From Faecalibacterium duncaniae (lineage in GTDB: Bacteria; Bacillota; Clostridia; Oscillospirales; Ruminococcaceae), in NCBI RefSeq assembly GCF_010509575.1, contig NZ_CP048437.1, forward strand, positions 1,736,001 to 1,800,000: a DNA stretch of 64,000 bases, given 5' to 3'. Under the pieces are notes generated by a model. That model saw only the letters and a list, made by a program, of their open reading frames with translations. It was not told the DNA's origin and did not search any database. This document shows positions 16,466-24,066 of the stretch, piece after piece (the stretch's first letter is position 1; each line of letters opens with the position of its first letter). The translations under genes and the position numbers were made by a program.

Positions 16466-16518
16466 ATTCTATCACGCCAACCTTGCATTAACCTTGCCGC
16501 AACCTTGCATTAACCTTG
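16466..16518 (-). promoter_or_regulatory. Exporter operon promoter with four 11-bp direct repeats
   Basis: On the minus strand the unit CAAGGTT occurs four times, with plus-strand positions starting at 16479, 16490, 16501 and 16512, exactly 11 bp apart. Seven bases after the last repeat comes an extended -10 element (TGATAGAAT, -10 at 16466-16471). There is no -35. This is the layout of an activator-dependent promoter for an OmpR-type regulator, most likely the product of 17498-18190. Confidence 0.75.
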
Positions 16519-16546
16519 CAATTTGAAATCCGGCAAAAATGACAAA

Positions 16547-16571
16547 GGTTCCCGCCATAAAGACGGGAACC
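16547..16571 (-). terminator. Terminator after the sensor kinase gene
   Basis: A perfect stem GGTTCCCG / CGGGAACC is followed on the minus strand by TTTGTCATTTTT. It separates the two-component operon from the ABC operon promoter. Confidence 0.8.
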
Positions 16572-16574
16572 CGC

Positions 16575-17492
16575 TTAAATCTCCAAAGGAAAAAGCAACA
16601 TAAATTCAGTTCCTTCTCCCGGAAAGCTTTCAACTGTTATGCTTCCACCCATCTTTTCTACAAGCTGATGGACAATAGAAAGACCAAGTCCGCTTCCTTT
16701 TTCGGAGCGTCCTTTATCACACTTATAAAGCCGTTCAAATATGTGTTTCAAATCGTCTTTCTCAATTCCTACTCCATTATCCGCCAGCAGCAGCTCCATG
16801 TTATTTTCCTTCTTTGACAGGACAATTTTGATTTTGTCTGCATGGCTGTGAGCGATTACATTTTGAATGAGATTGTTGACGATCCTCATATAGCTGTCCA
16901 TATCCAATCTTACCCGGACAGGCTGTTCGGGAATATCAATGTCATAATCAACCTGTTTATCCTCAAAAATCGGTATCCAGTCAATCAGGATATTTCTTGT
17001 CAGCTCTGCGGCCTCAACGCTCTGGATTTCCAAAGCAAACTCATTGGAATTTAACTTGAACCAGTCAAAGAGCACATCAATATATTCTTTCAGATCATGG
17101 GCTTTCCGTCGGGCGGTTTCAATATAATCATCCCGGTCTTTTCCTGTGACCAGTCCTTTGTGTGCAGCGTCAAGATACCCAATCAGAGTGGTAAGGGGTG
17201 TCCGAACATCATGGGAAAGGCTCGTCATAAGCTGGCGGTTGGTTTCTTCTGTCTGCCGTACAGTTGAAAGTCTGCTTTCATAGGACACAACAATCTCATT
17301 GATTTCATAGGCAAGAGGTGCTGTCAATTCATTTGTTGCAGACAGAATACGCCGGTTGCCATTTCCGTTTTTCACATCAACCAGCACATCGGTCATTTCT
17401 GCGATTTGTTTTTTTACGCGCCGAACGAGAACGATGGAAGTCAGCACAGCCACAACAGCAATCACAATGGACAAGAAAACGATGATTTCCAT
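16575..17492 (-). CDS. Sensor histidine kinase of the peptide-resistance module (ICE-A)
   Basis: A 305-residue kinase with one N-terminal membrane helix (residues 2-24), a HAMP-like stretch, the phosphoacceptor motif SLSHDVRTPLTTL and the ATPase motifs NNLIQNVIAHS, LADNGVGI and GSGLGLSIV. There is no sizeable outer domain, as in the CprK/BceS-like kinases that sense peptides through or with their transporter. It is 5 bp downstream of the response regulator. It presumably phosphorylates that regulator in response to lantibiotic-type peptides. Confidence 0.9.
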   Translation of the reverse strand: MEIIVFLSIVIAVVAVLTSIVLVRRVKKQIAEMTDVLVDVKNGNGNRRILSATNELTAPLAYEINEIVVSYESRLSTVRQTEETNRQLMTSLSHDVRTPLTTLIGYLDAAHKGLVTGKDRDDYIETARRKAHDLKEYIDVLFDWFKLNSNEFALEIQSVEAAELTRNILIDWIPIFEDKQVDYDIDIPEQPVRVRLDMDSYMRIVNNLIQNVIAHSHADKIKIVLSKKENNMELLLADNGVGIEKDDLKHIFERLYKCDKGRSEKGSGLGLSIVHQLVEKMGGSITVESFPGEGTEFMLLFPLEI

Positions 17493-17497
17493 ATTGG

Positions 17498-18190
17498 CTA
17501 TACCTCCTTATTAAAGCGGTAGCCAATCCCTTTGACCGTTTGGATATACTTTGGGCTTGAAGGATTGACTTCTAATTTTTTACGAAGCCGGCTGATAATC
17601 GCCATAATGTTACTGTCATCATAGAAATATTCTTCGCCCCAAACTTCCTCATAAATCTGCTGTTTTGTCAAAATTTTTCCTTGATGCTTTGCGCAGTACA
17701 GGAGCAGATCAAATTCCTTTGGTGGAAGTTCAAAAGTGCCATTTTCCGTCGTAACAGAACGATTTTCAAGGTCAATTTGCAATCCATCAAAATCCAGTTT
17801 TTGCACAGCTCCGGCTTGATGATTAAAGCGGGTGTAGCGGCGAATGAGGGACGCAATACGGGCAATCAGTTCGTCCATATCAAACGGTTTTGTCAGATAA
17901 TCGTCCGCCCCGGCCCGTAAGCCCCGCACTTTAGAAATGCTGTCATTTTTGGATGTAAACATCAAAATCGGCAGGCTGTTCTCTTTGCGGATTTCTTCCA
18001 GCGTTTCAAAGCCATCCATACCGGGCATCATCACATCCAGCACCACAAGCTGATACTCCTGCTCTTTTAATTTCTGCAAGCCCTCTTTTCCGGTATTACA
18101 AAAATCGGCTTCTATATGTTCCGATTGTACGCTGCGTTTAATCAAAGCGCACAGTTCTCTGTCATCATCTATAATCAAAATTTTATTCAT
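17498..18190 (-). CDS. OmpR-family response regulator (ICE-A)
   Basis: A 230-residue regulator with receiver domain (DDDRELC, LVVLDVMMPGMDGF with the phospho-Asp, MFTSK, LTKPF) and C-terminal winged helix (LTKQQIYEEVWGEE, then IISRLRKKLEVN). ATG 18190 is used; the frame is open 72 bp further but overlaps the HTH gene upstream. The likely target is the 11-bp repeat array at 16466-16518. It is cotranscribed with the kinase. Confidence 0.9.
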   Translation of the reverse strand: MNKILIIDDDRELCALIKRSVQSEHIEADFCNTGKEGLQKLKEQEYQLVVLDVMMPGMDGFETLEEIRKENSLPILMFTSKNDSISKVRGLRAGADDYLTKPFDMDELIARIASLIRRYTRFNHQAGAVQKLDFDGLQIDLENRSVTTENGTFELPPKEFDLLLYCAKHQGKILTKQQIYEEVWGEEYFYDDSNIMAIISRLRKKLEVNPSSPKYIQTVKGIGYRFNKEV

Positions 18191-18371
18191 GGCGTAGTTC
18201 CTTTCCTTGTTTTGTCCGGCCATCAAGCGGCTTCTCCGCAGTTTTAGGGAGCAGCCAAACACCGGCCATTTTCACAGCGCCGGGGATACGCCCACCGGCA
18301 CAATAATAATTTACCCTACGAGGTGTCACGCCCCATTTCTCGGCGGCCTCTTTCAATGTCATATAGTCCAT
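18183..18371 (-). CDS. Small HTH (excisionase/MerR-like) protein (ICE-A)
   Basis: A 62-residue protein, MDYMTLKEAAEKWGVTPRRV being a typical HTH_17/MerR-type DNA-binding opening. The LPKTAEKP tail is basic. It overlaps the response regulator start by 8 bp, so they are probably transcribed together. It could be an excisionase-like factor or a local regulator. It is divergent from the XRE gene at 18516. Confidence 0.7.
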   Translation of the reverse strand: MDYMTLKEAAEKWGVTPRRVNYYCAGGRIPGAVKMAGVWLLPKTAEKPLDGRTKQGKELRHE

Positions 18372-18515
18372 TTCGCACCTCCACAGAGTACATTATAGTT
18401 CTCTTTCTCGAACAATGCAAGAAACGGAATGTGAATTATAAACTTCAACCAACCTGCATATAGCAACATTCCACAGGCAAAGTATGAATTATACAATGTA
18501 ACTGGGTGATGTTAT
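18372..18515. promoter_or_regulatory. Divergent control region, HTH gene and XRE gene (ICE-A)
   Basis: A 144 bp AT-rich region between two outward-facing regulator genes. It contains GAATTATA twice in similar context (near 18432 and 18485) and TATAGTTC near 18394. The sequence TATAGTTC also occurs upstream of the homologous XRE gene of ICE-B (near 59070), so it may be the XRE operator. Confidence 0.5.
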
Positions 18516-18884
18516 ATGGCGAAAGTTGAAGATTGTCCCGGTTTTGAAACCTTCGGCGCAGATGTCAAAGCCGCACGAGAGGCAAAGCGTCTGGCACGAA
18601 AAACATTGGCAGAAATGGTTGGGATTGAATGGCGGTATCTTGCCAACATTGAGAATCAAGGTGCGATTCCGAGCCTGCCTGTGATGATCCAGTTGATTAA
18701 GGTCTGCGGACTTCCCGTGGAACGGTATTTTAACCCGGAGATCATGCGGGAAGAAAGCGAACAGCGGCAACGAGTCAGCCACAAGCTGAAGCTTTGCCCT
18801 GAAGAATACCTGCCGATTATCGAAGGTGCCATAGACGGGGCGCTCAAAATGGAACAGACTGCGAAGCAGAAGGAGGACGCATAA
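18516..18884 (+). CDS. XRE-family transcriptional regulator (ICE-A)
   Basis: A 122-residue protein, FGADVKAAREAKRLARKTLA followed by WRYLANIENQGAIPS, a classical XRE helix-turn-helix. It is closely similar across its length to the ICE-B protein at 58676-59044 (same LPVERYFNPE and CPEEYLPI segments), and both lie beside a two-component/ABC cargo module. Probably a repressor of element or cargo genes. Confidence 0.88.
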   Translation: MAKVEDCPGFETFGADVKAAREAKRLARKTLAEMVGIEWRYLANIENQGAIPSLPVMIQLIKVCGLPVERYFNPEIMREESEQRQRVSHKLKLCPEEYLPIIEGAIDGALKMEQTAKQKEDA

Positions 18885-18911
18885 TCGCGGCCTCCTTCTG
18901 GCGTTTCTATA

Positions 18912-19211
18912 TCAAGTTTCCCGGCACTTTTCCCAAAGTTCCCGGCACCTCTGCTGGATTTCTCCGGTTTCTGTCACAGTCAGATCGCGGTCATTTCCGG
19001 TAATCTTATCTTCCAGAAAGTTGGCGTATGTATCCAGCAAGGCGTTTCGCAAATCCTCCGGAGTTTTCTGTATTTCGGCGCTGTACCAGTCATTCCGGTG
19101 AGGTTCCCATGCCATCAATGTATAACCGTGGCTGGTCTGCACCACCTCATACAGAGGATCATCATCCAGATATGCCTGAAACACTTCCAGAACCTTTTCA
19201 AAGGTCAGCAT
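18912..19211 (-). CDS. Hypothetical protein near ICE-A integrase
   Basis: A 99-residue protein from ATG 19211 (GGAGG 8 nt upstream). Acidic, alpha-helical in appearance, with SHGYTLMAWEPHRNDWYSAE in the middle. I do not recognise a family. It is encoded directly downstream of TnpV on the same strand, so it probably belongs to the recombination/accessory block of ICE-A. Confidence 0.6.
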   Translation of the reverse strand: MLTFEKVLEVFQAYLDDDPLYEVVQTSHGYTLMAWEPHRNDWYSAEIQKTPEDLRNALLDTYANFLEDKITGNDRDLTVTETGEIQQRCRELWEKCRET

Positions 19212-19227
19212 TTCCCACACCTCCCAT

Positions 19228-19587
19228 TCAACTGCAAATCAGTTCCCTGATTAAAATTTCCTCAATCTGTGCCGTTAATGTGTTCATCAGTCCTACCCAG
19301 CGCATAGGATCACAGGCTTTCAGTTCCTCAGTGACACCCGCAGCCTCCATCATGTGAGGCAACATGGTGTCCACGCGCTCCTGCGCTGTCCAATCAATCT
19401 CTAACAGGTGCGGATACAGTTTCTCGCTCATCAGCAGTTGGTTGTAGAGAATAGGACGGTGTTCCTTCAGGTAGGACTTTCGCATCCTGCCGTACTTGCC
19501 GATAGAAGTTTCCGGCTGTTCAGAAAGTTTTAGGTTGGGTATATCATAATCTCCACAACGAATGTAAGTCAACTTACTCATATTCAT
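19228..19587 (-). CDS. tnpV: TnpV family transposon protein (ICE-A)
   Basis: A 119-residue protein matching TnpV of clostridial serine-recombinase transposons such as Tn4451/Tn4453: GRMRKSYLKEHRPILYNQLL and a C-terminal ACDPMRWVGLMNTL. Its exact role is unknown. Starts at 19587 or 19581 (second Met). It follows the large serine recombinase by 20 bp in the same orientation. Confidence 0.82.
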   Translation of the reverse strand: MNMSKLTYIRCGDYDIPNLKLSEQPETSIGKYGRMRKSYLKEHRPILYNQLLMSEKLYPHLLEIDWTAQERVDTMLPHMMEAAGVTEELKACDPMRWVGLMNTLTAQIEEILIRELICS

Positions 19588-19607
19588 GCTCCTTTGCTCC
19601 GTGATGA

Positions 19608-21488
19608 TTAGACTGCTGCGCTGGCTGCTATGCTGCCTTTGCGCGGTTCTTCTTTTGGTAGCTGCCCGATAGTAGAAAAAACACCTTTTTTCATATCCTC
19701 AGCCCGGATCAGGGCTTTCTTAGCGTCCATTTCCGCTTTTTTCTTCGCCTTGATTTTGTCCTCATACCGTTTCTGTGCGCCGCTGGCTTTCCGCTTCAAA
19801 TAGTTCTGATGGAGCCTGTCCTTGCGTTCTTCTCTTTTCCGCAATTCTTCCTGTTCCTCTGGGGTTAAAGGAACCGGCTGTAAGGATGGTGGAATATAGC
19901 GTCCTAAAAAATTAAAGTAGATTTCAATTTCCTGCGTGGTATCCTGACTGCCTTTTCGGGAGCGTTCATGGACAAGGATTTTCTCTACAAACTCGTTGAG
20001 CATGGTATTTGTCAGCGTGTCAAAATTCTCGTACTTATCAATCAGGGCTATAAATTTCTCTGCTGATTTCTGGCTCTGCTCATAGCCGGTAACAGCCTTT
20101 TCCAACTCCGCAATTTCAATCTCAAGTGCGTCCTGCTCTTTGGCATACTGTGCATCAAGCGCCTTATATCGTGTATCCGGCAGCTTGCCGAGGGCGTTAT
20201 CCTCATAGATTTTGCAAATCAGTTTTTCCAGTTCTCCGGCTCTCTTTTGGGCAGTAGCCAGATGCCTGCGCTTTTTCGATATATCGGCACTCTGTTGAGC
20301 AACCTGCGTCTCCTGAACAGTGTGAATAAATTCCGTCCGGTCATTTCTCGAATATTCAGCGATAGCCCGGAGTGTGTCGGAAACCAATGTCAGAACAGCA
20401 CTCTCATTGATACGGTGTTGTGTAAGGCATAGTGTCCCACACGGAACTTTGGTATAATTGGAACAGGTATATTGAGAAATCCGCTTGCCATTGTTGGTGC
20501 GGTGGACATACATCTTGCCGCCACAATCGGCACAATAGAGTAAGCCTGTGAGGGGAGCTGCTTCGCCCCAGCCGTTTGGATAACGCCGTACATTGCTGCG
20601 GATTTTCTGCACCAGATCAAAGGTCTGCTGGTCGATAATGGCTTCATGGGTATTCTCAAAGATCGTCCACTCGTCCTCAGAAACATAGTGGCTTTTCTTG
20701 TCCTTAAAGTGCTTGCGGGTCTTGAAATTGATGGTGTGCCCCAAATACTCTCGTTTTTTCAAAATGTTCACGATGGTAGATGATCCCCATCCATAGGGGT
20801 CTTTGACCGGCTTTGAACGGTTCACACCCTCGTTGAAGCGGGCAAGGTGTACGACGGGAATTTCAATCCGATCTGCGGATAATTTGCAGGCAATCTGATA
20901 AGGCCCATATCCCTCCAGCGTGAGGGAGAAGATACGGCGTACCACTTCGGCGGCTTCCTCATCTACCAGCCAATGCTCCCGTTTTTCGTCCCATAAGTAG
21001 CCGTAAATCACAGTGCCGGTCAGGTGCTTGCCGCTCATACCTTTTGCCTTAAACACAGAACGGATTTTCCTGCTGGTATCACGGGCGTAAAATTCATTCA
21101 TGATGTTGCGGAATGGGGTAAAATCGTCATCGCCTTTCAGACTGTCCACACCGTCGTTGATGGCGATCAGACGAACACCGCGTTGCCGCAAAACCTCCAT
21201 GACCTGACCGACCTTCAGATAGTCGCGCCCCAACCGGCTCATGTCCTTGATGACGATTGCCTCTACACGCCCTGCCTCCACTTCCTCCATCATCGCCAAA
21301 AATCCGGGGCGGTCAAAACGGGTGCCTGAGATACCATCATCTGTAAAGTGCGTAGGGTTTGGCAGCCCATTCCGGCGGGCAAAATCCTCTAACATCTGTT
21401 TTTGGTTGGATATGGAATTGCTCTCGCCCTGTAACTCGTCGTCCCGGCTCAGGCGCTCGTACAGTGGGGTAATTTTTTCATTTCTCAT
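19608..21488 (-). CDS. Large serine recombinase, ICE-A integrase
   Basis: A 626-residue recombinase. N-terminal resolvase domain with the catalytic Ser in LYERLSRDDE (about residue 14), [16 protein letters not shown], then a recombinase domain (PYGWGSSTIVNILKKREYLG), a zinc ribbon (YCADCGGKMY ... YTCSNYTKVPCG) and a long coiled coil. It belongs to the TndX/TnpX-like group, which integrate and excise elements using a two-base crossover. Its ATG is 103 bp from the galK terminator, so it marks the right end of ICE-A. AGGAGG lies just upstream of the ATG. Confidence 0.93.
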   Translation of the reverse strand: MRNEKITPLYERLSRDDELQGESNSISNQKQMLEDFARRNGLPNPTHFTDDGISGTRFDRPGFLAMMEEVEAGRVEAIVIKDMSRLGRDYLKVGQVMEVLRQRGVRLIAINDGVDSLKGDDDFTPFRNIMNEFYARDTSRKIRSVFKAKGMSGKHLTGTVIYGYLWDEKREHWLVDEEAAEVVRRIFSLTLEGYGPYQIACKLSADRIEIPVVHLARFNEGVNRSKPVKDPYGWGSSTIVNILKKREYLGHTINFKTRKHFKDKKSHYVSEDEWTIFENTHEAIIDQQTFDLVQKIRSNVRRYPNGWGEAAPLTGLLYCADCGGKMYVHRTNNGKRISQYTCSNYTKVPCGTLCLTQHRINESAVLTLVSDTLRAIAEYSRNDRTEFIHTVQETQVAQQSADISKKRRHLATAQKRAGELEKLICKIYEDNALGKLPDTRYKALDAQYAKEQDALEIEIAELEKAVTGYEQSQKSAEKFIALIDKYENFDTLTNTMLNEFVEKILVHERSRKGSQDTTQEIEIYFNFLGRYIPPSLQPVPLTPEEQEELRKREERKDRLHQNYLKRKASGAQKRYEDKIKAKKKAEMDAKKALIRAEDMKKGVFSTIGQLPKEEPRKGSIAASAAV

Positions 21489-21510
21489 GGCTGTACCTCC
21501 TGAAACAAAA

Positions 21511-21573
21511 ATGCTCTAAGTGATTGCTTCACTAACCATGACAAAATCATGATTAAGAAGTCACTTAGAGCAT
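21511..21573. repeat. Long imperfect inverted repeat upstream of ICE-A integrase
   Basis: The outer arms ATGCTCTAAGTGA (21511-21523) and TCACTTAGAGCAT (21561-21573) are perfect. Inside them CTTC..TAA.CATGA pairs again around a CAAAA loop, so about 27-30 bases per arm pair almost continuously. It lies between the integrase ATG and galK and may be an operator, an att-associated site or an RNA hairpin. Confidence 0.75.
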
Positions 21574-21590
21574 ATATCACCTGTAACATG

Positions 21591-21640
21591 AAAGAGCTTC
21601 ACGATTCCGACTTCTGCCGGAGTGTGAAGCTCTTTTTGTT
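21591..21640. terminator. Terminator between ICE-A end and galK
   Basis: A perfect 12 bp stem (AAAGAGCTTCAC / GTGAAGCTCTTT) with a 21 nt loop, followed on the plus strand by TTGTTTG. It lies 18 bp beyond the galK stop and so can end galK transcription; ICE-A appears to stop just short of it. Confidence 0.78.
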
Positions 21641-21657
21641 TGGCCGCTTCCAGATGT

Positions 21658-22950
21658 TCAAATGACCCGCAGGGCACCCTGCTCCCGCAGACGGAGCAGA
21701 TAGCAGCTGTCCGCACCGAACACCTTTTCTATCGCGTCGTGATATTTTGCCGTCAGCATACCGGGTACAAACGCCTGAATGGTCCCTGCAAAGCCGCCGC
21801 CCTGCATCCGCCAGGCTCCCCCCTGCCCCTCCAGCAGAGTCTGACTGATGGCAAGCGCCACCGAGAGTCCCTGATGCCGTACGTCTGTGGAGCAGTAAAC
21901 GTTCTGGCACAGGGCAAAAGAGGCGTGTCCACTTTCCAGAATCAGCTGCAGGAAGGCATTGAAATCCCCGCTGACCAGGGCATTCCGCTGGGCCAATGCG
22001 CGGGCATTCTCCTCAAAATAGTGGACTGCACGCAGAACAGCACGATCCCCGCAGGCCCTGCGCAGGCGTGGCAGAGCCGTCCAGAACTCCTGCTCCTTGA
22101 CCTGCCCCAACACCTTACCGCCCAGACAAGCCGCCACCGATTCCATTTCATGCCGGATGGCCGCAAATTCACCGGTCAGCTCGCTGTGACTGCCCCGGGT
22201 ATCGGTCACGCAAAGGGTCATGTCTGCCGGGAGCAGCCCTGCGGTGTGGATCTTTTCTATCCGGGGCTTCTTTGGGTCGGCAAAATCCGCAAAGATGACC
22301 CCGCCCACGGCACTGGTCAGCTGATCCAACAGGCCGCTGGGTTTTCCGAAATATGTATTTTCAGCATACTGGCAGATCTTCGCCAGCTCCGGCGCAGTCA
22401 GGCCACAGCCATATTCCCCGTTCAGGATGGCCGCCATTCCCATCTCGAAGGCCGCAGAGCTGGAAAGCCCGCTGCCCCGGAGCACGTCGCTGGCGGTATA
22501 GGCATCGAAGCCCCCCACCGTCTTTCCCTGTGCCCGGAAACCTTCCGCAATGCCCCGGATCAGGCTGGCCGAATGGGTGCTCTCTCCCTGCTGAGGCTCG
22601 GCCTCGCTCAGGTCAATGACATCCAGCTTGTTGAAGCCCCGGGATTTGACCCGGATAAAACCGTCGTCACTGGGGGATGCCACTGCGACCAGGTCCAGCG
22701 TCACCGCTGCCGCAAGACCATACCCGTGCTGATGATCGGTATGGTTGCCGCCCAGCTCCGCCCGGCCCGGAGCCGAGTAAACATGCACCTGCCGCCCGGG
22801 GCCATAGTAAAGCTCAAACTGTTCCAGCGCGGCGGCATACCGCTGCCGCTGGCGGGCCAGCACCGCCGGTTCTGTGCCATAGAGCGTGCAGAGCGCTTCG
22901 TCCCACTGCCCCGCAAGGATCTCCCGTTTGAGTTGTGCACTGGTCGCCAT
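21658..22950 (-). CDS. galK: Galactokinase
   Basis: A 430-residue GHMP kinase that phosphorylates galactose at C1, first step of the Leloir pathway, in the cytoplasm. The signature GRAELGGNHTDHQHG (a variant of GRxNxxGEHxDY with Leu-Gly-Gly-Asn), the GHMP ATP loop LRGSGLSSSAAFE and the C-terminal GGGFAGTIQAF motif are present. ATG 22950 is preferred (AGGAGG 8 nt upstream) to the longer frame. It is divergent from an AraC regulator and has its own sigma-70 promoter. Chromosomal by composition and content. Confidence 0.92.
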   Translation of the reverse strand: MATSAQLKREILAGQWDEALCTLYGTEPAVLARQRQRYAAALEQFELYYGPGRQVHVYSAPGRAELGGNHTDHQHGYGLAAAVTLDLVAVASPSDDGFIRVKSRGFNKLDVIDLSEAEPQQGESTHSASLIRGIAEGFRAQGKTVGGFDAYTASDVLRGSGLSSSAAFEMGMAAILNGEYGCGLTAPELAKICQYAENTYFGKPSGLLDQLTSAVGGVIFADFADPKKPRIEKIHTAGLLPADMTLCVTDTRGSHSELTGEFAAIRHEMESVAACLGGKVLGQVKEQEFWTALPRLRRACGDRAVLRAVHYFEENARALAQRNALVSGDFNAFLQLILESGHASFALCQNVYCSTDVRHQGLSVALAISQTLLEGQGGAWRMQGGGFAGTIQAFVPGMLTAKYHDAIEKVFGADSCYLLRLREQGALRVI

Positions 22951-22987
22951 GGCCGTTCCTCCTCCACAAACGTTCTCCGCAAAGTCC

Positions 22988-23008
22988 GTGCATGAAGGGT
23001 CCATGCAC
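22988..23008. promoter_or_regulatory. Palindromic operator candidate in the galK leader
   Basis: Perfect 7 bp arms GTGCATG and CATGCAC around AAGGGTC, lying a few bases after the predicted galK transcription start. The position suits a repressor site or an element in the leader. The divergent AraC protein is a candidate binder, though AraC sites are usually direct repeats. Confidence 0.5.
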
Positions 23009-23021
23009 TTGGGTTAGCCTT

Positions 23022-23050
23022 ATTGTACTTCATTCCGCCCTCTTTTGCAA
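23022..23050 (-). promoter_or_regulatory. galK promoter
   Basis: On the minus strand TTGCAA (23045-23050) and TACAAT (23022-23027) are separated by 17 bp: a good sigma-70 promoter for galK. Confidence 0.8.
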
Positions 23051-23109
23051 TTTGAATCCGCAAAAAATCAAATTTCAGCGCGAAAAACAAAGTTTCGGAT
23101 GTACTTTTG

Positions 23110-23139
23110 TTGAATTTGCAGATACAGTTATGATATACT
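23110..23139 (+). promoter_or_regulatory. Promoter of the AraC-type regulator
   Basis: TTGAAT (23110-23115) and TATACT (23134-23139) with an 18 bp spacer, 36 bp before the regulator ATG. Confidence 0.65.
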
Positions 23140-23174
23140 GGAATCAAGAATGCGGTCAACTGGAGGAAACGATC

Positions 23175-24038
23175 ATGGCAGATGTCTACAAGCAGTCCTT
23201 CAAGCAGAATTACACCAATAATATTGAATTATCCATCTTCAACTGTGGTCTGGAACGCTGTGCCCCGGGCCAGACCTGGGGCCCCGGTATCCGGGATCAC
23301 TACCTGATCCATCTGGTGGTCTCGGGCAAGGGCACTTTTGAAGTGGGCGGCAAGACCTTTGAGGTCGTGCCGGGGGATCTGTTCTTTGCCCGGCCCAGTC
23401 AGCTCATCCGCTACTCTGCCGATGAGCAGCAGCCCTGGGAGTACAGCTGGGTCGGCTTCAACGGTGCCTGCGCTCACAAACTGGCGGCACAGCTGCCCTT
23501 TACCGACACTGCTCCTGTGCACCACACGCAGGACCCGGAGGGAATGCGGGCAGCTCTGACCAACATTTATTCTTCCCGCGGGTTAGAGCCTCAGGACGAG
23601 GCTGCCATGGTGGGGTACCTCTACCTGTTCATCTCTGCCCTGATGAAGGAGACCAGCGAGACGCGCCCCCACAACGCTTCCTCCTCCAATCAATATGTGC
23701 TGAATGCCATCAAATACATCCAGTTCAACTATTCGCACGACATCTCCATTGATGATGTCGCCAAGAGCGTGGGCGTTTCCCGCAGTCATCTGTACCGGGT
23801 GTTTATGCTCAATGTGGGCAAGAGCCCCATCGATTATCTGACCGAATACCGCATCAACGAAGCCTGCAAGCTGCTGAGGGCCGGCAACCTTTCCATTGCA
23901 GAGGTCGCCATCTCGGTGGGCTTCTTTGACCAGTTCTATTTTTCCCGGGTCTTCAAGCGGGCCAAGGGGATGCCGCCCAGCAAATACATTGCCGCCCAGA
24001 GCGAAAATGCAGATGCCCCCGCTTCGGAAGAAGCCTGA
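23175..24038 (+). CDS. AraC-family regulator, probably of sugar use
   Basis: A 287-residue regulator: N-terminal cupin-like sugar-binding domain (DHYLIHLVVSGKGTFEVGG, then FEVVPGDLFFARPSQ) and C-terminal double helix-turn-helix (ISIDDVAKSVGVSRSHLYRV and LSIAEVAISVGFFDQFYFSR). ATG 23175 has GGAGG upstream; the longer open frame runs through the promoter. Being divergent from galK, it may activate galactose or alpha-galactoside genes (compare MsmR/RafR-type regulators); that link is inferred. Confidence 0.88.
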   Translation: MADVYKQSFKQNYTNNIELSIFNCGLERCAPGQTWGPGIRDHYLIHLVVSGKGTFEVGGKTFEVVPGDLFFARPSQLIRYSADEQQPWEYSWVGFNGACAHKLAAQLPFTDTAPVHHTQDPEGMRAALTNIYSSRGLEPQDEAAMVGYLYLFISALMKETSETRPHNASSSNQYVLNAIKYIQFNYSHDISIDDVAKSVGVSRSHLYRVFMLNVGKSPIDYLTEYRINEACKLLRAGNLSIAEVAISVGFFDQFYFSRVFKRAKGMPPSKYIAAQSENADAPASEEA

Positions 24039-24066
24039 CCCAATCCCATTCCAAAGGAGAATTTCC

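Noticed and set aside
21640..22995. Plus-strand ORF of 451 codons opposite galK
   Set aside because: Shadow of galK, which has GHMP kinase motifs and its own promoter.
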